From positions 29,690,017-29,754,016 of the forward strand of contig OX359269.1 in assembly GCA_947179155.2 (NCBI GenBank): a DNA stretch of 64,000 nt. The letters run 5' to 3'. The notes beneath the pieces were generated by a model. That model had not been told where the DNA came from, did no database searches, and worked only from the letters and a program-made list of their open reading frames with translations. Below, piece after piece: positions 1-9,664 of this stretch; the first letter of the stretch is position 1, and each line of letters opens with the position of its first letter. The position numbers and the translations under genes are program-made. Source of the stretch: Hedera helix. Lineage: Eukaryota > Streptophyta > Magnoliopsida > Apiales > Araliaceae.

Positions 1-719
1 TCTCTCTATCTACTGGTCATTAACTCCTAGTTGCAATATTTCATTTTCTTGCTCTACCCTTTGAACCCTATCCACAACATCTGAATATAAACAAAAATTA
101 TGAGAGATGAGATGTTGGCGAATTTTGAGTCTCAAACCTCGTAAGAACATAAAACTCATTCGTACTTCATCGTGAGACAATCATGTTCCCCTACTCTAGC
201 TTGATAAACTCCGCCTCCTTTATGTGGCGGATACTTTCTGGAAAGTACTTCTTGTTAAACAACTCTTGAAATTATGTCCAAGACATCTCGAATGCTGAAT
301 GATGAATATGTTTCACTGATTCCCACCAGTGATCTGCCTCTCATCGCAATATAAAGGTGGCAAATGAAACCTTTTGATCGTTGGTGTAACGTAGGACATC
401 AAATATATTTGTTATCTGTTTGAGGCATGCCTTTGCCTTGATTGGGTTTGGCTTTCCATGAAACTCAGGTGGTCCCAACTACTTGAATTATTTGGTAGTG
501 ACCATCCATGCATAGCTAGCATTTCCACCGTTATTGAAAACAAAAATTCCTCTTGCCTAGTTCTACATGAACTATATGAAATTCCTAAATAAACCATTAT
601 CAATCATGTTATCAAGAGCATTATTTTTTGGGTTTGCAAAAAGATTATTTATAGCTTCTTGATTATTAGTCACGTTTGCCTCAGGCATTGGATAGCTTAT
701 TCCTTGATTTTCATGTCAT
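1..719 (-). pseudogene. Broken gag of old gypsy element D (partial)
   Basis: On the minus strand an ATG at 717-719 opens a decayed reading frame that runs off the left edge of the window. Pieces of a retrotransposon gag can be read in changing frames: an N-terminal segment like that at 27136, then the gag core with words such as GPPEFHGKP and a later EFIKLE, interrupted by stops and frameshifts. Gag would form the nucleocapsid of virus-like particles. The fragment lies just downstream of LTR D in the same orientation, where gag belongs in a Ty3/gypsy element. It cannot make protein. It matters because it shows that the ancestral family carried an ordinary gag, unlike elements A and E. The family is clear; exact borders are not. 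Confidence 0.75.
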
Positions 720-901
720 TCTTAACTGCGATAAAAAAATAAAGGTTAGTTAAAAAAATTGACTTGTCACTTTTTGTCCCCACATTAAAACCGACTCATT
801 AGATAACCAAATTTAATTTAGGTAGGACACACTAGTGACTAATTATATTCATTTCTCTCCTCCTACTTCTACCCCATATCTCCATCAAAGATTTTATCCC
901 T

Positions 902-914
902 AAGCTCAGATAAC
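902..914 (-). other. Degenerate primer binding site of element D
   Basis: The minus strand reads GTTATCTGAGCTT beside the LTR end. It resembles the intact site TTGGTATCAGAGCTT of elements A and G, which pairs with initiator Met-tRNA. Several bases have decayed, in keeping with an old element. Confidence 0.55.
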
Positions 915-3700
915 AAATGTGAGCTCCCAAATCAGGGCCTAAACAACCCAATTTGAGTCGCCAAAAATACACAACAACTATTACAAAATAGCACATAGCT
1001 CAAAAATACAGAGCTCAATAATACACAAGTAAGTCTTCACTATTATTGTCACACTATTTTACAACATGTGAAGACTACTACAGCTATCACTCGGACCTTC
1101 ACTCCATTCTCCGACTAGTCCTAGCTACACTTTCATTTCCTGAAGAACAATGAAACAAAAAAAAGAGTAAGCTAAAATAACCAAGTAAAGAAATATTATG
1201 ACTAAGTTAACGATGAATAAATTATCATTAGCCTTCAATAGTTGAGTTTTTGATAGAATATAATAAACAATAAGTTTTAGATCAATAATAGTAGCGGAAT
1301 AAACAATCTATTATAAGGATCATCAACTTTTATCATCTGAAATACCACTGGTTATGATCATATCAAACAACAGTTCTTCTTTGTCCCAGGCCAAAGAGAA
1401 CATTCACCACATGCCCTAAAAGACACTCAACAATTATATCGTCTTTGCCACAGGCCAAAGACATTCACCAATCATATCATCTATGCCTTATGCCATAGAT
1501 ATTCATAATAATTTGATTCTTGATGATTATTACAAGTAGCAGTGATATAAATAATGAACAAAAGAAATAGAATAACATAATAAACAATAGATATCAAAAG
1601 TTTATAATTTTACTTTGTCTACAGTCAAATAATGTTCAAATTGTCAATATGTAGAGTCAAATTCAAGAATGATATTCAATGGTCATAGTTCTAAAGAACG
1701 ATTAAAATTCAATAAAAATATTCAGGTAAATAGGAAGATTCACATGATATGATATTAAATTAAGCGTAAACTATTAAGGAACATATAATCATTTTAAGAA
1801 CTTTACCGAACAATACTTACCATAGTAAATTTAAGAGTATGAAAGAAAATGATATCCTTAACCCTAACACGTGACAAGATATTGATTTAAATAAAGTTGA
1901 TCAACCTATATATTTATAATTTAATTAGTAACTACCACATATAAATTTCATGGTATATAATAATTCGTATGAAATCATCAAAAGTGATTTGATAGAATAA
2001 AGTAGAATATTTTCAATATAATTTTTGAAAAAAAAATAATATTTTAAAATAAAATATTCCAAATAATTTTTTTTTAAAAATAAATCTTCTAAAGAAAGAG
2101 TCTTCTAAAGTAAGATTTGTAAATATCGTGTGATGTGTGTGAGTACTTATATAACTTTTAAAAAAAACTTACTTAAATAATACTTGTACTCTTACTGATC
2201 TTCACAAATACTCATGCTAGCTTAAGCACACTGAGAGAAAACTTACACAAAATAATATTTGAGAGTGAAAGCAAGAATAAGTAAGAAAATTTATGAAAAA
2301 TCCTTAAGTTAATACATCTATTTATAGCAAAAAAATCTTATCATTCACCAAGATTTTCTAAATTAATACAAACCGTATGTTTCAGATAATATTTAATCCA
2401 TACCACACATTTCACCTTTTAAGATTTCTTTAATCTAAACCATTAATTTAAAAATCATCTTTAATCTACACCGTTCATTTTAAATTTCTTTTAATCTATA
2501 CTGTTTATTTAATAAAATAATTAGGTTTATATATAAAATAACTAACTTTTCATATAATGTAAGACCCCGAATTTTATGAAATACAAAATTTAATTTTTCT
2601 TCATATAGATATTTTTTAAACAGTAAGTGGTTAAATCGATAAAGTTAAAAGTTAAGGATGTTATGTGCAAATTTTATTTTGTCGGACAATATTCGCTTTG
2701 TCGGGGAATATTCGTTTGGTCGGGGAATATTCGTTTGGTCCGACGGCGCCGAAATAACAAATTATTGGTGGACCCCACAACGGAATATTTGTCGGATATA
2801 GAAAACGACAGAAATAACCTTTTTAAATAAAAATAGTCAACGGAACTGTTAAAATACCGGTGATAAAAGAATAGTAGCATACGGTAGTTATTGGTATTTT
2901 CTGTAGCACTCGGTACTCTACAGTAACACACGGTATTGCATAGTGTCTCATATTTTTGGTCTGATAATTGACACCGTAACTGTTACGCATCATTTCATCG
3001 ATAATTGTCACTGCATAATATTTTATATTATCAATTCAATAATTGTTGTTACACAGTATTTTGCATTATTGATTTAATAATTGTCATTACACTGTATTTT
3101 ATATCATTGAGTCAATAATTGTTGTTGCATTGTTTTTAAAATTATTGAACCTAATAATTGTCACAGTAACATATGCACAGTAATTCACATTATTGAATCA
3201 ATAATTGTCATTACACAGTAACGTATGCTTTATTTTACATTATTGTTATCTCTATTATGATGTTATTTAAACAGTTGTATTTCATTAATTTATTGACTTG
3301 ATATCTAAGAGCTAACTATACTGTATTTATAACAATTAGTCATAATAATTGAATTGATAAAGTTATTTGTTTATAATATAAAGTTAGGTGATTATTAGGT
3401 GATATGAAATGAATGGTGTAGATTAAAGTGTGAATTATTGTTGAATAATTGAATTGATTTGTTTATAATATAAAGTTAGGTGATTATTAGGTGATATGAA
3501 ATGAATGGTGTAGATTAAAGTGTGAATTATTGTGGAATAATTAAATTGATTTGTTTATAATATAAAGTTAGGTGATTATTAGGTGATATGAAATGAATGG
3601 TGTAGATTAAAGATAATATAATATTTGAAATGGATGGTGTAGATTAAAAGATGATCTTTAAATGAATGGTTTAGATTAAATGAATGATAAGATTTTTGGC

Positions 3701-3708
3701 TATAAATA
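3701..3708 (+). promoter_or_regulatory. Probable TATA box of LTR A
   Basis: TATAAATA lies in the context GGCTATAAATAGAAGCC and is followed by a CT-rich stretch, as in many plant core promoters. The same site recurs at 10808, 43052, 49522 and, on the minus strand, 16087-16094. It probably sets the U3/R start. Confidence 0.6.
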
Positions 3709-4030
3709 GAAGCCTTAACTTAAGGATTTTTCATAAACTTCCTTACTTGTTCTTTCTTTCTCTCTCTAAATACTTCTTGTGAAAGTTCTCTCTAAGTGTG
3801 CTTAAGTCATCTTGAGTATTTGTGAAGATCTATAAGTATACGTGTACTGTTTAAGTTAATCAACCTCATTTAAATCAATATCCAGTCACGTGTTGAGGTA
3901 AGGGATACCATCTTTTTCATCTTCCATTATTCAAACGTACTATGGTAAGGGATTATCATTATTTGATTCTCGATAATAATATTGTTTCTTCCTTACTCAT
4001 AAGACGTGCCTTTTATTTCCATGTATTAAA

Positions 4031-4230
4031 TTGTGGGAATAACCTTACGGAGCGGATTGCCGCCTGTTGGTGAATAACCTTTCGTATTCATTTATTATTA
4101 ATCTCTGAGAATAACCTTACGGAGCGGATTGCCGCCTGTTTGGTGAATAACTCTTTGTACTCAAATTCTATTAAATTGTGGGAATAACCTTACGGAGCGG
4201 ATTGCCGCCTGTTGGTGAATAACCCTTTGT
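4031..4230 (+). repeat. Three-copy GC-richer tandem repeat in LTR A
   Basis: A unit of about 65-75 bp containing AATAACCTTACGGAGCGG and GCCGCCTGTTGGTGAATAAC occurs three times, about 330 bp downstream of the TATA box. Both LTRs of A have three copies and both LTRs of E have four, so copy number changed before insertion. Confidence 0.85.
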
Positions 4231-5423
4231 ATTAATTTCCTTCACCTTTTGCTAATCAAACCTGCTACGGTAAGGAATATTATTTTCTTTCATACTCCTA
4301 AATCGAAATTTATTATGGAACTATTGCTTCTATAATTCCTGAAAATATTATATGTTCCATAATAGTTGAACTTTATTATTTCAACTGAACCTTCCTATTT
4401 ACGTGAACCTTTCTATTGAATTGTAACCGTTATTCTGAACTGTGGATCTTGAATATCATTTTTAAATTTCACTCCACATCATGTTGACAATTTGGACATT
4501 ATTTGAATCTGTACAAAGTAAACTTCCGATACTTATTGTTATCCTATTTCTTCTGTTCATCATTTATATCATTCTAATCATCCAAAAATCAAGCTGTTGT
4601 GAATATCTGTGGCCGGGGGCACAGATGTGATATATTTGTTGAACAGATGATAGGTTAAAGGCGATATAATAGGTTAAAGGCGATACATCTGTTCGGTGTC
4701 TTTTATGGCACGTGGTGAATGTTCTCTTTGGCCCGTAGTGCAAAGATGAACTGTTGTTTGGTATGATTATGACCAAAGGCTGAATCTGGTATAATCATGA
4801 CCGTTGGTGCTATATTGAATATCTTTGGCCCGTAGTGCAAAGATGAACTGTTGATGTGCATGATTATGATCAGGAACTGTGAATTTATATTATCATGACT
4901 AATGGTATTTCAGATGATAAAAGTTGATGATGTTTTTACGAAAAAGAGAAGCGAGTGGACATTATAGTCTGCATTATTCTTCTAATAGATTGCTCATTCC
5001 GCTGCTATTATTGATCTGAACATTGTTTAAGAATTTAACTGCAGTTTTTGATATAAACCTTGTATTCTATTGTATTCTATCAAGAACTCAACTGTTGAAG
5101 GCTAATGATAATTTATTCGTCATTATCTTAGTCATGATATTTCTTACTGGGCTATTTGAGCTCACCCTTTCTTTTGTTCCATTGTTTTTCAACAGGAGAT
5201 GAAAACATAACAGGGTCTAGCCGGGGAATGGAGTGAGGGTCCGAGGAATAGTTATCATAGTCTTCACGTTTTGTAAAATAGTGTGGCAATAATAGTGAAG
5301 ACTTAGTTGTGTATTATTATACACTGTATTGTTGTACGTTGTGCTTTGTTGTAATAATTTTGTTGTAGTCTTTTGACGACTCAAGTTTGGGCTGTGTGGA
5401 CCCAGATTTGGGGGCGTCACAGT

Positions 5424-5435
5424 TGGTATCAGAGC
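5424..5435 (+). other. Primer binding site of element A (Met-tRNA)
   Basis: TGGTATCAGAGC lies two bases after the CA end of the 5' LTR. It is complementary to the 3' end of plant initiator Met-tRNA, which primes minus-strand cDNA in chromoviruses. Confidence 0.9.
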
Positions 5436-5620
5436 TTAGGGATATGATCTTTGATGGCGATCTGGGGTAGAACTAGGAGGGGAGAGACGAATAGAATCAG
5501 TCACTAGTGTGTCCTACCTAAAATAGATTTTATTATCTAATGAGTCGATTTGAATGTAGGAACATGAAGTGATGAGTCAGTTTATTTGAACTAACATTTA
5601 TTTTGTGACCACAGTTAATT

Positions 5621-6241
5621 ATGGCATCTGGAAATCAGGAGGTTAACTATGAAATTACCGAAACAAATGTAGCTGCAAAACAAGAGGCGACAAATAATCT
5701 TCTTACAAACTCAGAGTTGAATCATTTGCCTAAGGCAAAAATTATGCGTGTTCTATCCAGTAAGGATGAAGGTGAAAGCTCTGCTACAGTCGTTCCAGAT
5801 CCATTCTTAGAAGCAATTAAAGGAAGTAACGAACTTGCGGAAATTATTGCCTTTAATTTACTCACTAATTGGGAGAGTGATATCACCTGGTTATGCTCTA
5901 TAACAAAGGATCAGAATATATGGACTTTTCATATTAGTCTTTGGGATTTATGGTGTTCCAGCTATGATTTTCAAGATTATTTAAAAATGATGTTTCTATA
6001 CTTTTGGGCGTTACAATTTAGAGGAATTCAGGTTAAGTTAGTCACTATCGTGGAAACTGCAGTCTATCGAAAATACTATTTTAATGGAAATCATTGGTAC
6101 CTTACTACTGATGAAGTTGATGAACCCGAGAAACAGTTTGCTAGAAAATTATTCAGTGGTATTCCCATGGTTGAAATACGTGAAGATCCGAATGAAGTAT
6201 TCGGGATTCGATTTGACGATAACAGTCAAGAAACCGAATGA
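5621..6241 (+). CDS. ORF1 of element A, unidentified protein in the gag position
   Basis: An ATG about 200 bp after the LTR opens 206 codons ending at TGA. The first 30 or so residues (MASGNQEVNYEITETNV) match the gag start seen in copy G. From about residue 33 the protein is unlike any Ty3 gag I know: no retrotransposon-gag core, no CCHC knuckle, and many aromatic residues around WESDITWLCS, SLWDLWCSSYDF and YFWALQFRGIQ (about 85-135). I do not recognise the family. The stop lies in an overlap with the protease frame, which is +1 relative to it. The copy in E is full length with only two nucleotide differences. It may be a captured sequence replacing gag; its function is unknown. Confidence 0.75.
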   Translation: MASGNQEVNYEITETNVAAKQEATNNLLTNSELNHLPKAKIMRVLSSKDEGESSATVVPDPFLEAIKGSNELAEIIAFNLLTNWESDITWLCSITKDQNIWTFHISLWDLWCSSYDFQDYLKMMFLYFWALQFRGIQVKLVTIVETAVYRKYYFNGNHWYLTTDEVDEPEKQFARKLFSGIPMVEIREDPNEVFGIRFDDNSQETE

Positions 6242-6754
6242 GGTGATAACCGGTAAGCTATTTATAAATTCTTGTGAAGTTTATGCCATGTTAGATACTG
6301 GCTCTATCCACTCTTTTATCCCACCTATATGTACTCAACGTTTAAATTTGACTATTGAAAACTTAAATCTTGTCTTATCAGTTGAAACCTCATTGGGAGA
6401 AATACCTATTACATTTACTATCTATAAATCTTGCTTAGTTCAAATCAACAACCTCACATTACCTGTTGACCTTATTTCTTTGGAGATGCGTGAATTTGAT
6501 GTGATTTTAGGAATTGATTGGTTGACTACCCATCATACTAAAATTGATTGTTTTCATAAGATTATTAGTTTTCATATTCCTAATCAACCTGTCATGCAAA
6601 TTCAAGCAACTAAACCATTGAAATCTATAACTGTTATTTCTAGCCATAAAGCCATTCGTTTATTGAAAAACGGATGTCAAGCCTTTTTAGCTCATGTCAC
6701 TGATTTGAACAAAAATACATCAAACTTGAATGATATTCCCATTGTTAATGAGTT
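6237..6754 (+). pseudogene. Aspartic protease region of element A pol
   Basis: The frame is open from 6084, inside ORF1, but protease-like sequence starts near the ORF1 stop in the +1 frame. The active-site motif LDTGS is at 6291-6305, and FDVILGIDWL follows about 70 residues later, typical of the RVP_2-type retropepsin that cuts the polyprotein. Compared with E, one T is missing near 6754 (GAGTTCC against GAGTTTCC). This shifts the frame just before RT, so protease and RT are no longer joined. Expression would need +1 frameshifting from ORF1 or separate initiation. I see no proven slippery site. Confidence 0.8.
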
Positions 6755-8452
6755 CCTGACGTTTTTTCTGAAGAACTTCCTGGCTTACCCCCAAACCGTG
6801 AAATTGATTTTTATATTGATCTTGAACCCGGTACCAAGCCCATTTCCAAAGCTCCCTACCGAATGGCTCCCATTGAACTTCAAGAGTTAAAAGTCCAACT
6901 ACAGGAATTGTTGGATACCGGTTTCATTCGTCCGAGTGCATCACCTTGGGGTGCTCATGTTCTATTTGTGAAGAAGAAAGACGGGAGTATGAGATTGTGT
7001 ATTGACTACCGAGAATTGAACCATGTCACCATCAAGAACAGGTACCCGTTACCTCGGATTGATGACATGTTTGATCAATTGCAAGGCGCTCAACATTTCT
7101 CAAAGATTGATCTCCGTTCTGGATATCATCAGTTAAAGGTTAAAGCTGAGGACATTCCAAAGACTGCTTTCAGAACTCGTTATGGGCATTATGAGTTCTT
7201 AGTCATGCCTTTTGGACTAACTAATGCTCCTGCAGCTTTCATGGACATGATGAACCGGATATTCAAGGAACATTTGGATCATTTTGTGGTTGTCTTTATT
7301 GATGACATCCTCATATACTCCAAGAGTCGCGAGGATCATGAACAACACCTGAGATTGATACTACAAAAGCTCCGTGAAAACAAATTATATGCCAAGTTGA
7401 AGAAATGTGAGTTCTGGCTTGAGGAGGTCGCGTTTCTTGGGCATGTGATTTCTAGTCAAGGAATATCAGTCGATCCTGCGAAGATTGAAACGGTACTAAA
7501 TTGGGAACAACCCAAAACAGTAACCGAAGTCCGAAGTTTTCTGGGTCTAGCTGGTTATTATCGGAGATTCGTAGAAGGATTTTCTCGAATCGCCACTCCA
7601 TTAACGCAGCTTACTCGGAAAAGCACAAAATTCATATGGAGCGAGGAATGCGAGAAAAGTTTCCAAGAACTCAAGAAGAGACTGGTTTCAGCTCCTGTTC
7701 TGACCATACCATCAGGATCAGGAGAATTTGTTATCTACAGCGATGCTTCTGGCAAAGGTCTAGGCTGTGTCCTTATGCAACATGGAAAGGTTATAGCCTA
7801 CGCCTCTCGACAACTCAAAGATTATGAGAAAAATTATCCTACTCATGATCTAGAGTTGGCAGCAGTCGTTTTCGCGTTAAAGATCTGGAGACACTACTTG
7901 TACGGAGAAAAAGTGGATATCTATACGGATCATAAAAGTCTCAAGTATTTCTTCACCCAGAAGGAACTCAACATGCGACAACGACGTTGGCTTGAGCTGT
8001 TGAAGGATTATGACCACACAATCCAGTATCACCCGGGAAAGGCGAACGTTGTAGCTGACGCTTTGAGCAGAAAATCTTATGCAAGTACAAGTGCACTGCT
8101 GACAACACAAAAGTGTATTTTGTACGACTTGCAAAAGATGGAGATAGAGCTAAAGACACCAGGGACCCACTCGAAGATTGCTCACGTGCGAGTAGAACCA
8201 ACTTTAATCGATAAAATTAAAGCTGCTCAAGCTACCGATCCGGAACTGATAAACATGATAAAGAAAGTACAAGAAGGTGTCATTCCCGAAGCAAGAATCG
8301 ACGAGAAAGGAATACTTCGAGTCAACTCTCGACTATGTGTTCCTAACGATCCTGAATTAAAGCATAAAATCATGATGGAGGCACACAACACGCCGTTTGC
8401 AATCCACCCAGGAGATACCAAGATGTATCGAGATCTTCGACATACATTTTAG
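6755..8452 (+). pseudogene. RT and RNase H of element A pol, with start of integrase
   Basis: After the frameshift the pol frame stays open to a TAG at 8450-8452; the first ATG inside is at 6863. RT motifs are in order: VKKKDGSMRLCIDYRELN, FSKIDLRSGYHQ and the catalytic FIDD (7295-7306, about residue 145 from that ATG). RNase H follows with the YSDAS aspartate near residue 294 and YTDHKSLKYF. The HH half of the integrase zinc finger is present before the stop. The stop is a TGG-to-TAG change: E reads TGG at this place. RT copies element RNA into DNA and RNase H removes the template. RT and RNase H look catalytically complete, but the polyprotein is broken on both sides. Confidence 0.9.
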
Positions 8453-9657
8453 TGGAACAATATGAAAAGAGAGATTGCGGAGTTTATCTCAAGGTGCCTA
8501 ACTTGTCAACGTGTCAAGGCAGAGCATCAAGTTCCTAAAGGTCCATTACAATCACTTGAAGTTCCTGAATGGAAGTGGGAACACATCAATATGGACTTCG
8601 TGACGGGTCTTCCAAAAGTTTCTCAAGGCTTAGATGCAATTTGGGTGATCGTAGATAGATTGACCAAATCTGCTCATTTCTTGCCTATACGAGAAAACTT
8701 TTCACTTGAACGTCTTGCCGGTATGTACATAAATGAGATCGTGAGATTGCATGGCATGCCAGTTTCCATAGTTTCTGATCGAGATCCTAGATTCACTTCA
8801 CGCTTTTGGATCAGTCTACAAAAAGCTATGGGCACTGAACTACGTTTTAGTTCTGCATACCATCCTCAAACGGACGGACAATCGGAAAGGACGATCCAGA
8901 CCCTCGAAGATCTTTTGAGACTTTGTGTATTAGACTTCAAAGGAAGTTGGGATAAGTACTTGCCGTTGGTGAAATTTTCTTACAACAACAGTTACCAAGC
9001 AAGCATAGGCATGGCTCCATTCGAGGCATTGTATGGAAGGAAGTGTCGCTCTCCAATATGTTGGAATGAGGTAGGAGAAGCAAAATTGTTGAGACCCGAG
9101 TTGGTACGCTTGACGACCGAAAAGATCCAAATGATCCGACAACGAATACAGACCGCACAAGAACGACAAAAGAGTTATGCTGATCTTCATCGGAGAGACG
9201 AAAGTTTCAACGTCGGAGATCATGTATTCTTACGTGTTTCTCCATGGAAAGGGGTTACGAGATTCGGAAAGAAAGGAAAGCTCAACCCTCGATTTATTGG
9301 CCCATTTGAAATCCTCGATCGAATAGGAACCGTAGCCTACAGACTAGCCCTACCACCAAGTATGTCTCGCATCCATAACGTTTTTCACATATCTATGTTA
9401 CGGACCCAAACCACGTCATTGAGTTAGAACCAGACGTTATAGCAGAGGATTTAACATACGAGGAGGTACCTGTTAAGATCCTGGATAAGAAGGAGCAGAT
9501 CCTACGCTCAAAGGTTATACCTCAAGTTAAGGTTTTATGGAGGAACTAAGATACTGAGGAAATGACCTGGGAGCTAGAATCTGAGATGAAATCTAAGTAT
9601 CCTTACCTCTTCGATATGTCAGGTACGTCAATTTCGGGGACGAAATTTCATAAGGAG
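8453..9657 (+). pseudogene. Integrase and chromodomain of element A, broken
   Basis: The frame resumes after the TAG; an ATG at 8462 gives 321 codons. It has the CLTC half of the HHCC zinc finger and a catalytic triad D45, D106, E142 counted from that ATG, with the typical 35-residue last spacing. A 13-bp deletion after 9402, relative to E, shifts the frame, so the ORF ends at 9427. The chromodomain-like tail continues in another frame and has a further stop near 9547 (TAA for CAA). The family integrase inserts cDNA, and the chromodomain is thought to guide it to marked chromatin. This copy probably cannot make a working enzyme. Confidence 0.9.
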
Positions 9658-9664
9658 AGGAGGT
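9652..9664 (+). other. Polypurine tract of element A
   Basis: AAGGAGAGGAGGT lies directly before the TG start of the 3' LTR. It follows the words ATTTCGGGGACGAAATTT, common just upstream of the 3' LTR in Tekay-type elements. It would prime plus-strand DNA. Confidence 0.85.

Larger units (their letters stand above)
2558..5421 (+). repeat. 5' LTR of element A
   Basis: The LTR starts TGTAAGACCCCGAATTT and ends GGGGGCGTCACA. Inside are, in order: three copies of a GGGAATATTCGTTTGGTC-like unit near 2691-2742, an array of AT palindromes (about 2990-3240), three copies of a roughly 90-bp unit (3345-3612), a TATA box at 3701, and three copies of a unit containing ACCTTACGGAGCGGATTGCC (4031-4230). 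The final part holds the region just before the primer site. No long frame inside it looks coding. Confidence 0.95.

Noticed and set aside
2674..3011. Short frames of 62-85 codons recurring in every copy of the A-family LTR
   Set aside because: They recur only because the LTR recurs, overlap on opposite strands, and fall in repeats and palindromes. They show no protein-like constraint.
2558..5421. Tandem units in the LTR as a CRISPR array
   Set aside because: The repeats are unequal, lack uniform spacers, and the DNA is plant nuclear.
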